Counted from the stretch's first letter, positions 1 to 6,719 are shown. The stretch: DNA of 12,363 nucleotides from Flavobacteriaceae bacterium (GCA_008081175.1 VMCW01000103.1:1-12363); one strand, 5' to 3'. The notes: a model not told the origin generated them from the letters alone. A program made the numbers and translations.

Positions 1-1047
1 GGACACCACTTGTTTGGAACCGCTTCAGCGGCCGCTGCCATTGCCATAAAAAACTACATTCAAAGTAAAAATATTCCTGGGACAGTAAAGTATTACGGCT
101 GCCCTGCAGAGGAAGGAGGCTCTGGAAAAGTATATATGACAAGGGCTGGACTTTTTGATGATGTTGATGTGGCTTTGCATTGGCATGCTGATAGTAAAAA
201 CTCTGCCAGTGTACGTCCTGCTCTAGCTAATAAATCTGCAAAATTTCGTTTTTATGGGGTTTCTGCACATGCTGCAGGTGCTCCTGAAAAAGGACGTTCT
301 GCGCTAGACGGAGTTGAAGCGATGAACAATATGGTCAATATGCTTCGGGAGCATACTACTGAAAGCACTAGAATTCACTACGTAATTACCCAAGGGGGGA
401 ATGCTCCAAACGTAGTTCCTGATTTTGCTGAGGTATACTATTATGCAAGACATCTGACCAGAGATGAGGTTGTCCGTGTTTTTGATCGAATTGTTGATGC
501 TGCAAAAGGAGCTGCAATAGGAACTGGTACAAGAATGGAATACGAAATGATTGGGGGGACACATGAGCTTTTACATATAGAAAGCCTTCAAAAAAAGATG
601 CATAGAAACTTAGAAACTATTGGAGGGTACACTTATACGGAAGAAGAGAAAGCTTTTGCTGAAAAAATTGCAGAAAGCTTAGGTACACCTCTAGACACAA
701 AATTTGTTGAAGGTGTAGCACCCTATACTTCTGAAGGAAAAGCCGGAGGATCAACAGATGTGGGTGATGTCAGTTTTGCAGTGCCTACTGTAGGTCTTAG
801 AGCAGCAACCTGGGTTCCAGGCACACCAGCACACAGTTGGCAGGCGGTAGCAGCAGGGGGGACTTCCATCGGAACAAAAGGGATGATGGTCGCAGCAAAA
901 ACTCTGGCACTTACAGGGATGCAGCTATTGGAAGATCCCAAAGCTATTGATGAAGCTAAAAAAGAATTTATGAAAAAAAGAGGGGCTGATTTTAACTATA
1001 CTCCTATGCTTGGAGACCGAAAACCTGCTTTAAACTATAGAAACTAA
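1..1047 (+). CDS. M20D-family amidohydrolase (AbgB-like), 5' end missing
   Basis: This is the C-terminal 348 residues of a metal-dependent amidohydrolase of peptidase family M20D, close to the p-aminobenzoyl-glutamate hydrolase B subunit AbgB. Family members hydrolyse an amide bond to an amino acid or aminoacyl group in the cytoplasm using a di-metal centre. The frame is open from the first base and begins GHHLFGTAS, the family's metal-site motif, so the true start lies upstream. The TTG at 10-12 is an internal Leu codon. Counting from Gly at base 1, visible catalytic features are AEEGGSGK with the Glu pair at 37-38, HWHAD at 60-64, STDVGDVS near 251-258 and the C-terminal metal-ligand motif PAHSWQ with His278. 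The dimerisation (lid) domain spans roughly 76-185. AbgB is about 480 residues, so around 130 are missing. The substrate is not deducible; an aminobenzoyl-glutamate or other N-acyl amino acid hydrolase is equally possible. The next gene starts 7 nt downstream. Confidence 0.92.
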   Translation, partial: GHHLFGTASAAAAIAIKNYIQSKNIPGTVKYYGCPAEEGGSGKVYMTRAGLFDDVDVALHWHADSKNSASVRPALANKSAKFRFYGVSAHAAGAPEKGRSALDGVEAMNNMVNMLREHTTESTRIHYVITQGGNAPNVVPDFAEVYYYARHLTRDEVVRVFDRIVDAAKGAAIGTGTRMEYEMIGGTHELLHIESLQKKMHRNLETIGGYTYTEEEKAFAEKIAESLGTPLDTKFVEGVAPYTSEGKAGGSTDVGDVSFAVPTVGLRAATWVPGTPAHSWQAVAAGGTSIGTKGMMVAAKTLALTGMQLLEDPKAIDEAKKEFMKKRGADFNYTPMLGDRKPALNYRN

Positions 1048-1054
1048 TACCCTG

Positions 1055-1711
1055 ATGAAAAAAATATTTCTTTTTGTAACCCTTTTTTATACTGCTCTAG
1101 CTAGCTCTCAAGTATACCATTTTAAAAGTGAGCAAAACGGCAAAAGCATTATCCATAGGTTGATGCTGGACGAAAATTATTTGGTAGAAACCCAATTCAG
1201 TAGTCAACCAGCTGAATTTATCTTAACTCGTGGAGGGTTTTACAGCGAAAAAGAAGGAGTATTCGAAGTTGAGTTAGAATTTAATTCCAACTATGAATCC
1301 GATGGGCAAAAACAACTTAAAATCAGTAAAGATTCTACCTGGGAAGAAGTCTCGAAAGAACGATTGGATTTAAACGGAAAATGGCTGATGGCAGGAAGAA
1401 TGACCGACGAAGGAGAGCGTAGAAGAGACACAACGGGACCCAGAAAAACCATGAAGTTTTTGAATAATGGTTACTTTCAATGGATTGCTTTCAATACTGA
1501 AAGTTTTCAGTTTTTTGGATCGGGAGGGGGTTTTTATACCACCGATCAAGGAAATTATACTGAACACATTGAGTTTTTCTCGCGAGACAACAAAAGCGTA
1601 GGTCGTGTTTTACCTTTTCAGTACAGTTTGAAAGGTACAGATTGGCATCATCAAGGGAAAAGCAGTAAAGGAGTGCCCATGCATGAGATTTGGGCCAAAA
1701 GAGACCGTTAA
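1055..1711 (+). CDS. Secreted protein with two lipocalin-like beta modules
   Basis: A 218-residue exported protein with no known function. Residues 1-18 form a signal peptide (Lys-Lys, then a hydrophobic run, ending ALASSQ), so the product is periplasmic or secreted. The mature part resembles a flavobacterial family usually named only 'membrane or secreted protein'. Conserved-looking blocks include LNGKWLMAGRM at 106-116, RKTMKFLNNGYFQWIAF at 130-146, TEHIEFFSRD at 169-178 and MHEIWAKRD at 209-217. The W/G/Y/F-rich alternating pattern suggests a beta barrel or sandwich of lipocalin type; this is an inference. Two halves can be aligned without gaps at an offset of 98 residues over the core (for example GGFY at 60-63 and 158-161), so the protein probably arose by internal duplication. 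It starts 7 nt after the amidohydrolase and is probably cotranscribed with it; a stem-loop follows the gene. Confidence 0.85.
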   Translation: MKKIFLFVTLFYTALASSQVYHFKSEQNGKSIIHRLMLDENYLVETQFSSQPAEFILTRGGFYSEKEGVFEVELEFNSNYESDGQKQLKISKDSTWEEVSKERLDLNGKWLMAGRMTDEGERRRDTTGPRKTMKFLNNGYFQWIAFNTESFQFFGSGGGFYTTDQGNYTEHIEFFSRDNKSVGRVLPFQYSLKGTDWHHQGKSSKGVPMHEIWAKRDR

Positions 1712-1732
1712 TTTTAACTATAATCAAAATAA

Positions 1733-1754
1733 ATGGAATCTTTAGGGATTCCAT
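1733..1754 (+). terminator. Perfect 8-bp stem-loop between the secreted-protein gene and tesB
   Basis: ATGGAATC at 1733-1740 and GATTCCAT at 1747-1754 are exact reverse complements, separated by the 6-nt loop TTTAGG. It lies 21 nt after the stop codon of the secreted-protein gene and ends 11 nt before the tesB ATG. The 3' side continues ATTAAAGAAG, A/T-rich but without a run of T, so it is not a classical intrinsic terminator. It may mark the end of the upstream unit, stabilise a 3' end, or lie in the tesB leader and affect its translation. The stem is seen directly; its role is a guess. Confidence 0.45.
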
Positions 1755-1765
1755 ATTAAAGAAGT

Positions 1766-2626
1766 ATGATCTCAAGTGAAGAACTTATCGCTCTTTTAAC
1801 ACTAGAAAGAAAAGACGACCATCATTTTGTGGGTAAAAACTATCAAACTGCATGGGGTCGTGTTTTTGGTGGACAAGTGTTGGGTCAATCACTTCACGCA
1901 GCCTATCAGACCGTTCCTCAAGATCGTATAGCACATTCTATGCACGGCTATTTTATACTAGGAGGGGATATCAATATACCTATTGACTATCATGTTGATA
2001 CCATTCGGGATGGAAGAAGCTTTACCACTAGACGTGTTGTGGCGTTTCAAAACGATAAAGCTATTTTTAATATGGCGGCTTCTTTTCATATTAAGGAAGA
2101 GGGAGAAAGTCATCAAATTCCAATGCCCAATGTTTTGACTCCAGATTTATTGCTAACAGATATTCAACAAGCAGAGGGTTTACAACACAAAGACCCTGAA
2201 CGTTTTCAAAGATTGATGAAAGCACACCCTCAAATTTTTGAATTCAAGCCTGTAGACAAAGCTATTTACCTACAAACACAAAATTCACCTCCCCTAGCTC
2301 ATATTTGGTTTAGAATAAAGGACAAAATTAAAAACTCTCTTGCTTTGCACCATCAAATTCTAGCTTTTGCATCGGATTATAGTTTATTGCTCTCAGCCAC
2401 TTTGCCTCATAGAGAAAAGCTCATGCACGCAAAGATGTACTATGCGAGTTTGGATCATGCACTTTGGTTTCACAGAGACTTTAAAATAGACGATTGGTTG
2501 CTCTATGCAATAGAAAGTCCGAGTGCTTCCAACGCTCGAGGGTTCTCAAGAGGGAGTATTTTTGATAAAAAAGGAACAATGGTAGCTTCTGTCACCCAAG
2601 AAGGACTAATGCGGAAATACAAATAA
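1766..2626 (+). CDS. tesB: Acyl-CoA thioesterase II
   Basis: Hydrolyses medium- and long-chain acyl-CoA to free fatty acid and CoA in the cytoplasm. At 286 residues it equals the length of E. coli TesB, and the known E. coli catalytic positions fall at the same numbers. Asp204 lies in FASDYSLL and Gln278 in ASVTQEGLMR. Position 228, Thr in E. coli, is Ser here in YYASLDHALWFHR, a conservative change that keeps the hydroxyl. The protein is a double hotdog: the N-terminal repeat (about 1-110) carries GRVFGGQVLGQ at 31-41 and GRSFTTRRV at 83-91, and the C-terminal repeat (about 165-286) carries SPSASNARGFSRG at 251-263. The ATG at 1766 gives the family-typical N-terminus. The next gene starts 2 nt after the stop, so the two are likely translationally coupled. 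A stem-loop ends 11 nt before the start. Function assignment is secure; the physiological role (fatty-acid turnover) is general. Confidence 0.95.
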   Translation: MISSEELIALLTLERKDDHHFVGKNYQTAWGRVFGGQVLGQSLHAAYQTVPQDRIAHSMHGYFILGGDINIPIDYHVDTIRDGRSFTTRRVVAFQNDKAIFNMAASFHIKEEGESHQIPMPNVLTPDLLLTDIQQAEGLQHKDPERFQRLMKAHPQIFEFKPVDKAIYLQTQNSPPLAHIWFRIKDKIKNSLALHHQILAFASDYSLLLSATLPHREKLMHAKMYYASLDHALWFHRDFKIDDWLLYAIESPSASNARGFSRGSIFDKKGTMVASVTQEGLMRKYK

Positions 2627-2628
2627 AG

Positions 2629-3357
2629 ATGAAACCTAGGAAGACTTATTTTACTTTACTGTTGCTCGTTACTATCTTTCAATCGATGTACTCCCAAGAA
2701 TACAATAAAGTCAATGGGGTATGGAATGCAGCTTTTTTAGACTTTCCACTTTCAAACAAAATGAGTTTGAGAACGGAATTACATCTTCGCACGATTTCTT
2801 ATTTTAAAGTTTGGAACCAACAAATTTTTAGACCACAACTGTCCTATACGCCATCAAAAAATGTTTCTTGGCGTGCGGGATATTCATATTTAAAAAACTA
2901 CGACCAAGATACAACTGCAGATCCCCGAATCCGCAACGAACACAATATTTGGGAACAGGTTCAGTTTACTTTACCCTTAAAGAAAGCCTCTTTCAGTACT
3001 TGGATTCGATTGGAACACCGTTTTCAGGAAGTTTTACCTTTACAACAGAACAAAAGTCTTCGCGAGTTCGATTTTTCTAGTAGGATTCGTTTTCGCCTCA
3101 CCTATCTAAAGCGCTTATCACAAGAACAAGCTAAGATCCCTTTAAACTTAGTGGTCTACAATGAAATTTTCACCCTTATGAACCCAAGAGGGATTCCTTT
3201 TAAATTTAATCAAAACTGGACTTTTTTAGGATTTCGAGCTAAATTGAGTAAGCAAATCACCTTAAATACAGGTTTTCAAAAAAACACCATTTCTAAATCC
3301 ACAACGACCTATTTGAAGAATAGATTATGGAATACCATATTGTTTTATAGGTTTTAA
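2629..3357 (+). CDS. DUF2490-family outer-membrane-type protein
   Basis: A 242-residue exported protein. Residues 1-22 form a signal peptide (KPRK, a leucine-rich core, cleavage near MYSQ). The rest has the alternating, aromatic and charged pattern of transmembrane beta strands, ending in RLWNTILFYRF with a C-terminal Phe, the usual outer-membrane beta-barrel signal. Landmarks matching the DUF2490 family are LRTELHLRT at 47-55, WRAGYSYLKNY at 81-91, WEQVQFTLPL at 108-117, WIRLEHRFQE at 125-134, SSRIRFRLTYLKRL at 150-163 and NEIFTLMNPRG at 178-188. The family has no established function; a small barrel or porin-like protein is an inference from the pattern. The ATG lies 2 nt after the tesB stop, so it is probably cotranscribed with tesB. 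The following gene is also exported, which might link the two, but nothing shows this directly. Confidence 0.83.
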   Translation: MKPRKTYFTLLLLVTIFQSMYSQEYNKVNGVWNAAFLDFPLSNKMSLRTELHLRTISYFKVWNQQIFRPQLSYTPSKNVSWRAGYSYLKNYDQDTTADPRIRNEHNIWEQVQFTLPLKKASFSTWIRLEHRFQEVLPLQQNKSLREFDFSSRIRFRLTYLKRLSQEQAKIPLNLVVYNEIFTLMNPRGIPFKFNQNWTFLGFRAKLSKQITLNTGFQKNTISKSTTTYLKNRLWNTILFYRF

Positions 3358-3398
3358 AAAGTATCTTTAATTCACTATAAACATTCAATCGTATCATT

Positions 3399-4502
3399 AT
3401 GAAAAGCATTTTACTTAAAGCCTCGAATTTGATTTTTTTCTTATTGTCGGGGAGTAGTTTATTTGGGCAAACCCCATTTTTCAAAGCTTCTGAAGGGTTG
3501 CAATGGGTAAGTACCGACCTACACATACATACTGTTTTTTCTGATGGGGCTGTTTGGCCTAGTATTCGCGTGGAAGAGGCGAGAAGGGAAGGATTGGATT
3601 TAATAGCGATGACAGAACATCTGGAATATCAGCCCCATGCAGAGGACATTCCTCATCCAGATCGTAACCGATCTTTTGTTATCGCTAGCGAAATGTTACA
3701 AGAAGGCGAGAATTTACAAGTTATCAACGGTTCAGAAATTACACGGGAGATGCCTCCTGGACATATCAATGCTGTTTTTGTAAAAGACGCCAATGCATTG
3801 TTACACAAGGATTCTCTATCTGGAATTAAAGCAGCCAACCAACAAAAGGCCTTTGTCTTTTGGAACCACCCAAACTGGGATGCTCATCGAGCAGATGGTA
3901 TAGCACGTTTGGAGCCATTTCATACTTTCTTGATTGAAAATAAGCTTCTCCATGGAATTGAAGTAGTTAATGAAACGACCTTTTCTGAGGAAGCACTGCA
4001 AATTGCTTTGGACAATGAGCTTACAATTTTAGGGACCTCAGACATACACGGATTAACAGATTGGGCACACCGCATTTCTCAAGGAGGGCATCGTCCTATG
4101 ACTTTTGTGCAGGTTGAAAACAGAACACCCGAGGCACTTAAAAAAGCACTCTTTGAAGGGAAAACCGTGGTGTGGTACGAAGACCTACTGATTGGGAAAG
4201 AAATGCATCTCAAAGAATTGATTGAACAAAATCTTGTTTTTGGGTCACCCCACTATGCTGAAGATAAATCAATCATGCAAATAGAAGTTACAAACAGGAG
4301 TGCCGTGCCTCTGCAATTAGAATACACAGGTGTGTATTCTTTTCATCAAAGAGCCTCCATCTTCACGGTTCCTGCTGATAGCACTGAAAAACTTTTAGTA
4401 AAAACGAAAACAAAAAAGACGTCAATAGTACTGCCATTTCGAATTTTAAATACGGTTATTGCACCCAAACAGTCTCTGGAGCACAGATTTAAAGTACAAT
4501 AA
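3399..4502 (+). CDS. Exported PHP-domain metal-dependent phosphoesterase
   Basis: A 367-residue protein with a signal peptide at about 1-23 (hydrophobic core LIFFLLSGSSLFG, then Gln), so it acts outside the cytoplasm. Residues 38-220 form a PHP domain with a full set of candidate metal ligands: DLHIHTVFSDG (His42, His44, Asp49), MTEHLEY (Glu73, His74), NGSEIT (Glu113), GHINAVF (His122), FWNHPNW (His157) and GTSDIHG (Asp215, His217). Such domains bind up to three metals and hydrolyse phosphate esters. The C-terminal part (about 270-367) is beta-rich and probably a separate domain. The architecture recalls the secreted phosphodiesterases related to Sb-PDE, but that placement is from memory of the family and less certain than the PHP call. 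The substrate is unknown; scavenging phosphate from phosphodiesters is plausible. It follows the DUF2490 gene after 41 nt and precedes the SET gene by 36 nt, all on the same strand. Confidence 0.88.
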   Translation: MKSILLKASNLIFFLLSGSSLFGQTPFFKASEGLQWVSTDLHIHTVFSDGAVWPSIRVEEARREGLDLIAMTEHLEYQPHAEDIPHPDRNRSFVIASEMLQEGENLQVINGSEITREMPPGHINAVFVKDANALLHKDSLSGIKAANQQKAFVFWNHPNWDAHRADGIARLEPFHTFLIENKLLHGIEVVNETTFSEEALQIALDNELTILGTSDIHGLTDWAHRISQGGHRPMTFVQVENRTPEALKKALFEGKTVVWYEDLLIGKEMHLKELIEQNLVFGSPHYAEDKSIMQIEVTNRSAVPLQLEYTGVYSFHQRASIFTVPADSTEKLLVKTKTKKTSIVLPFRILNTVIAPKQSLEHRFKVQ

Positions 4503-4538
4503 AAAAGATTTTTTAATTTTAGTAAGAACAAAGAGATC

Positions 4539-4907
4539 ATGATAAAAGACAGTAATTGGCGGCCTTTACCAGAATTTTTAACTATTCGTCAAAGTAAGAT
4601 AGAAGGTTTGGGTTTGTTTACTCTCGAAGACCTTCCTGCGGGGACTGACTTAGGGATGACCCATATATTTGACAAGCGATTTCATGATCAATACATTCGA
4701 TTGCCTTTAGGTGCATTCATCAACCATCATGAAATTCCCAATAGTGAGGCTGTTTTTTCAGAGGAGGACCCAGAAATCGGTTCCCTAAAACACATTAGAA
4801 TCGTGACCTTAAAACCAATTCGTGAAGGCGAGGAAATAACGGTTAAATACATCATCAATAAACTTGAAAACCCGAATTGGGAATTGGAGTATGAAGTTAC
4901 TCAGTAA
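4539..4907 (+). CDS. Small SET-domain protein, putative lysine methyltransferase
   Basis: At 122 residues this is little more than a SET core. SET enzymes transfer a methyl group from S-adenosylmethionine to lysine side chains. The recognisable order is SKIEGLGLFTLEDLPAGT at 19-36 (the N-terminal SET strand pair with the GLGLF cofactor loop), PLGAFINHHEIPN at 56-68 (the bacterial counterpart of the eukaryotic INHSC-PN motif, which contributes to cofactor and pseudoknot formation) and IREGEEITVKY at 94-104 (the conserved GEE-Y element with the catalytic-type Tyr104). The Cys of NHSC is replaced, and no pre-SET or post-SET cysteine cluster exists, so no zinc is expected. No signal peptide or membrane segment is visible, so it should be cytoplasmic. 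The substrate is unknown; a ribosomal or other basic protein is conceivable. It starts 36 nt after the phosphoesterase gene and is the last + strand gene before the convergent pair. Confidence 0.82.
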   Translation: MIKDSNWRPLPEFLTIRQSKIEGLGLFTLEDLPAGTDLGMTHIFDKRFHDQYIRLPLGAFINHHEIPNSEAVFSEEDPEIGSLKHIRIVTLKPIREGEEITVKYIINKLENPNWELEYEVTQ

Positions 4908-4944
4908 ATACCATTCCCTGAGTTTATTGCCTTTGACTGGATTT

Positions 4945-4967
4945 AAAAAGTGTTCAAAAATTTTGAA
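4945..4967 (-). terminator. AT-rich palindrome with a T-run, possible terminator of the SDR/AKR unit
   Basis: TTCAAAAATTTTGAA at 4953-4967 has two exact 7-nt complementary arms around one base. Read on the minus strand, it is followed after three bases (CAC) by five T (4949 down to 4945), the layout of an intrinsic terminator 14-40 nt after the stop codon of the SDR gene. The stem has only one G-C pair per arm and would have to open a few pairs to form a loop, so it is weak. It sits in the 73-nt convergent gap (4908-4980), which holds no gene. Confidence 0.3.
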
Positions 4968-4980
4968 TTTGGAGAATTAA

Positions 4981-5733
4981 TTAAGCTTTTCTATTATTTA
5001 CATAGGCGTTCGCTTGTCTAGTAGGAAGAATAACCAAATCGGCAATCGTCACTTTTTCTGGAACCTCTGCCATATAGCGAATAGCGTCTGCTACTTCTTC
5101 TGCAGTTAGCGCTTCTATACCCTCATATACTTTTTTAGCCCTGTCTTGGTCTCCCTTAAAACGCACTTCTGAGAATTCAGTTTCTACAAGTCCCGGATGT
5201 ATAGCTCCCACACGAATTCCAAGTGGGTTGAGGTCAATGCGTAATCCTCTGGTAAAAAAATCAACTGCTGCCTTACTACTGCAGTATACACTTCCATTGG
5301 GATAAACCTCTTTTCCTGCGATGGACCCTAGATTGATAATTTGACCTTTTTTTGCAGCAATCATCTGGGGTAGGACCGCTTTGGTAACATACATTAGCCC
5401 TTTTACATTCCCATCTATCATTGCTTCCCAATCTTCGATACTTGCTGTTTGTACAGGGTCTAATCCGTGCGCATTTCCTGCATTGTTTATCAAAACATCG
5501 ATTTTTTTCCAATCGGGAGGGAGGCTTTCCATGGCTTCAAAGACTGCAACTTTATCTCGCACATCAAAAGCGAGTAATTGTGTGTTTGTACCGACATCTT
5601 TAGCTAAAGCCTCTAATTTTTCTGTTCTTCTCCCACAAAGAATCAAACGTGCTCCTGCTTTGGCAAAGGTTTGGGCTGTAGCCCATCCAATTCCACTAGT
5701 AGCACCGGTTATTAATACTATTTTATTTTTCAT
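4981..5733 (-). CDS. Short-chain dehydrogenase/reductase, YdfG-like
   Basis: A classical SDR oxidoreductase of 250 residues, cytoplasmic, with a Rossmann fold. Visible motifs are TGATSGIG at 9-16 (cofactor glycine loop), GRR at 34-36 (basic residues favouring NADP(H)), the adenine-site Asp57 in AFDVRD, NNAG at 83-86, Asn109 in DGNVKG, and the catalytic Ser137, Tyr150 and Lys154 (YCSSK). The middle and C-terminal parts, such as EDWEAMIDGNVKGL, HPGLVETEFSEVRFKGD and ALTAEEVADAI, match the pattern of E. coli YdfG. YdfG reduces 3-hydroxy acid/malonic semialdehyde-type substrates and oxidises L-allo-threonine and serine with NADP(H). That subfamily is likely, but the exact substrate is unproven. 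It is the second gene of a minus-strand pair, starting 3 nt after the aldo/keto reductase, so the two are almost certainly cotranscribed. Confidence 0.92.
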   Translation of the reverse strand: MKNKIVLITGATSGIGWATAQTFAKAGARLILCGRRTEKLEALAKDVGTNTQLLAFDVRDKVAVFEAMESLPPDWKKIDVLINNAGNAHGLDPVQTASIEDWEAMIDGNVKGLMYVTKAVLPQMIAAKKGQIINLGSIAGKEVYPNGSVYCSSKAAVDFFTRGLRIDLNPLGIRVGAIHPGLVETEFSEVRFKGDQDRAKKVYEGIEALTAEEVADAIRYMAEVPEKVTIADLVILPTRQANAYVNNRKA

Positions 5734-5736
5734 TTT

Positions 5737-6609
5737 TTACGGTAAAGGTTTACCCATACTGGCTTCTAGAAGTAAAAACCAATCGGTGATTTCTAAAGTT
5801 ATTTTCATTGATTCTACCGCTTTTTTGAGTCTTGAAGCGGAGGTAGTGCCTACGACAGGATAAATATTGGAAGGGTGGTACATCAACCAGGCCAAAAGAA
5901 GTTGGTCTTCAGCACAACTGTACTTTTCACAAAGAGGAATCAGGACTTTTTTAATTCTTTTTTGTTGGTCTGAGTTTTTTTTGAAGAAAACCCCTAGAGG
6001 ACTCCAGGCCATAGCTCCTATGCCTTGTACTTTCATATAGTCTAATGTACCATCAAAAAGAGGTTGCTCGTGTGTTAAAGAACACTCAACTTGATTCCAA
6101 GAAATGGGTTCAACACCCTTAAACATTTCCATTTGAGAAGTTGTGAAATTGGAAACACCCAGTTGGATCACTTTGCCTTCTTCTTTTAGTTTTTGAAATT
6201 CCTCTGCTATAGGTTCCGCTTCCATAAGGGGGCTTGGACGGTGTAGTAAAAGCAGATCGACATAGTCAGTATGAAGGTTACGAAGCGAATTTTCCACACT
6301 CATACGGAGGTGTTTTTTGCTGTAATCATAATGTTTCACAGGAAGAGGCCTTGCCTCACAGGGCATTTGGATACCACATTTTGTAATGAATTGAATTTGC
6401 TCACGTTTTAGTGTACTTTTTATAAAAGCATTTCCAAAATCTCTCTCTGTAGTGTAGCCTCCATAAATATCTGCATGATCAAAGGTGGTAATCCCTAATT
6501 CATAGGCTTGACCCATAAGATTACTCATTTGCTCGCTGGTGTATTGGCTTCCCCATGAACCCCAAGTCATGGTGCCTGAAATTATTCGAGAAAAGGGTTT
6601 TATCTCCAT
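5737..6609 (-). CDS. Aldo/keto reductase
   Basis: A 290-residue NADPH-dependent aldo/keto reductase of the YdhF-like group, a cytoplasmic TIM barrel. The catalytic tetrad is complete: Asp44 and Tyr49 in FDHADIYGG, Lys77 in FITKCGI and His123 in LLLLHRPSP. Other family marks are SGTMTWG at 11-17 (first strand), SLRNLHTDYVDLLLLH at 108-123, IQLGVSNFT at 148-156, WNQVECSL at 171-178, AWSPLG at 201-206 and the C-terminal cofactor-binding VVGTTSASRL at 252-261. Length is normal and no frameshift is seen. The start chosen (complement of CAT at 6607-6609) gives the usual short strand before the SGTMTWG motif. It leads the two-gene unit with the SDR gene, which suggests a shared role in carbonyl reduction or detoxification; this is inferred from adjacency alone. 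It is divergent from moxR across 144 nt. Confidence 0.92.
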   Translation of the reverse strand: MEIKPFSRIISGTMTWGSWGSQYTSEQMSNLMGQAYELGITTFDHADIYGGYTTERDFGNAFIKSTLKREQIQFITKCGIQMPCEARPLPVKHYDYSKKHLRMSVENSLRNLHTDYVDLLLLHRPSPLMEAEPIAEEFQKLKEEGKVIQLGVSNFTTSQMEMFKGVEPISWNQVECSLTHEQPLFDGTLDYMKVQGIGAMAWSPLGVFFKKNSDQQKRIKKVLIPLCEKYSCAEDQLLLAWLMYHPSNIYPVVGTTSASRLKKAVESMKITLEITDWFLLLEASMGKPLP

Positions 6610-6631
6610 TTCAATTGATTAATTTTATGTT

Positions 6632-6639
6632 CTAAATTA
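6632..6639 (-). promoter_or_regulatory. Possible -7 element for the aldo/keto reductase unit
   Basis: On the minus strand this reads TAATTTAG, 7 of 8 matches to the Bacteroidota -7 consensus TAnnTTTG, 22 nt upstream of the aldo/keto reductase start. No convincing TTG lies at the right distance upstream, so this is weak. Confidence 0.2.
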
Positions 6640-6680
6640 GGAACATTTGGGAGATCGCTACAGTAAGAATCCTTTAACTT

Positions 6681-6695
6681 TTAACCAATTGTTAA
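6681..6695. repeat. Inverted repeat TTAAC-N5-GTTAA in the divergent promoter region
   Basis: TTAAC at 6681-6685 and GTTAA at 6691-6695 are exact reverse complements around CAATT. The repeat overlaps the proposed -33 TTG of the moxR promoter, as a repressor or activator site might. Short AT-rich repeats arise often by chance in such DNA, so an operator role is only a suggestion. Confidence 0.25.
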
Positions 6696-6719
6696 CAACT
6701 AAATGGCAATATATTTTTC
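6689..6719 (+). promoter_or_regulatory. Bacteroidota-type promoter for the moxR-bat operon
   Basis: TTG at 6689-6691 is followed, after 20 nt, by TATTTTTC at 6712-6719, which matches the Bacteroidota sigma-A -7 element TAnnTTTG in all but the last base. The spacing is within the normal range for this phylum. Transcription would start near 6725, giving a leader of about 30 nt before the moxR ATG. The leader (GTAGAAAATTTAA before ATG) is A-rich and has no strong Shine-Dalgarno sequence, as is usual in this phylum. Confidence 0.42.

Noticed and set aside
10..1047. A complete amidohydrolase starting at TTG 10
   Set aside because: The three codons before it (Gly-His-His) belong to the conserved family motif GHHLFGTAS, so the gene simply runs in from the left edge.
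2868..3080. A second open frame inside the DUF2490 gene, as if a frameshift or nested gene
   Set aside because: The DUF2490 frame is intact from start to stop with family motifs throughout; the other frame has no motif.
4514..4521. TAATTTTA upstream of the SET gene as a -7 promoter element
   Set aside because: It matches TAnnTTTG in 7 of 8 positions, but there is no TTG at 17-23 nt upstream, and AT-rich gaps give such matches by chance.
4899..4923. ACTCAG/CTGAGT repeat as an intrinsic terminator of the SET gene
   Set aside because: The stem is only 6 bp with a 13-nt loop and is not followed by a T-run, so I did not list it as a feature.
5381..5863. A 160-codon open frame on the + strand
   Set aside because: It is antisense to the well-supported SDR and aldo/keto reductase genes, spans their junction and shows no recognisable motif or start context.
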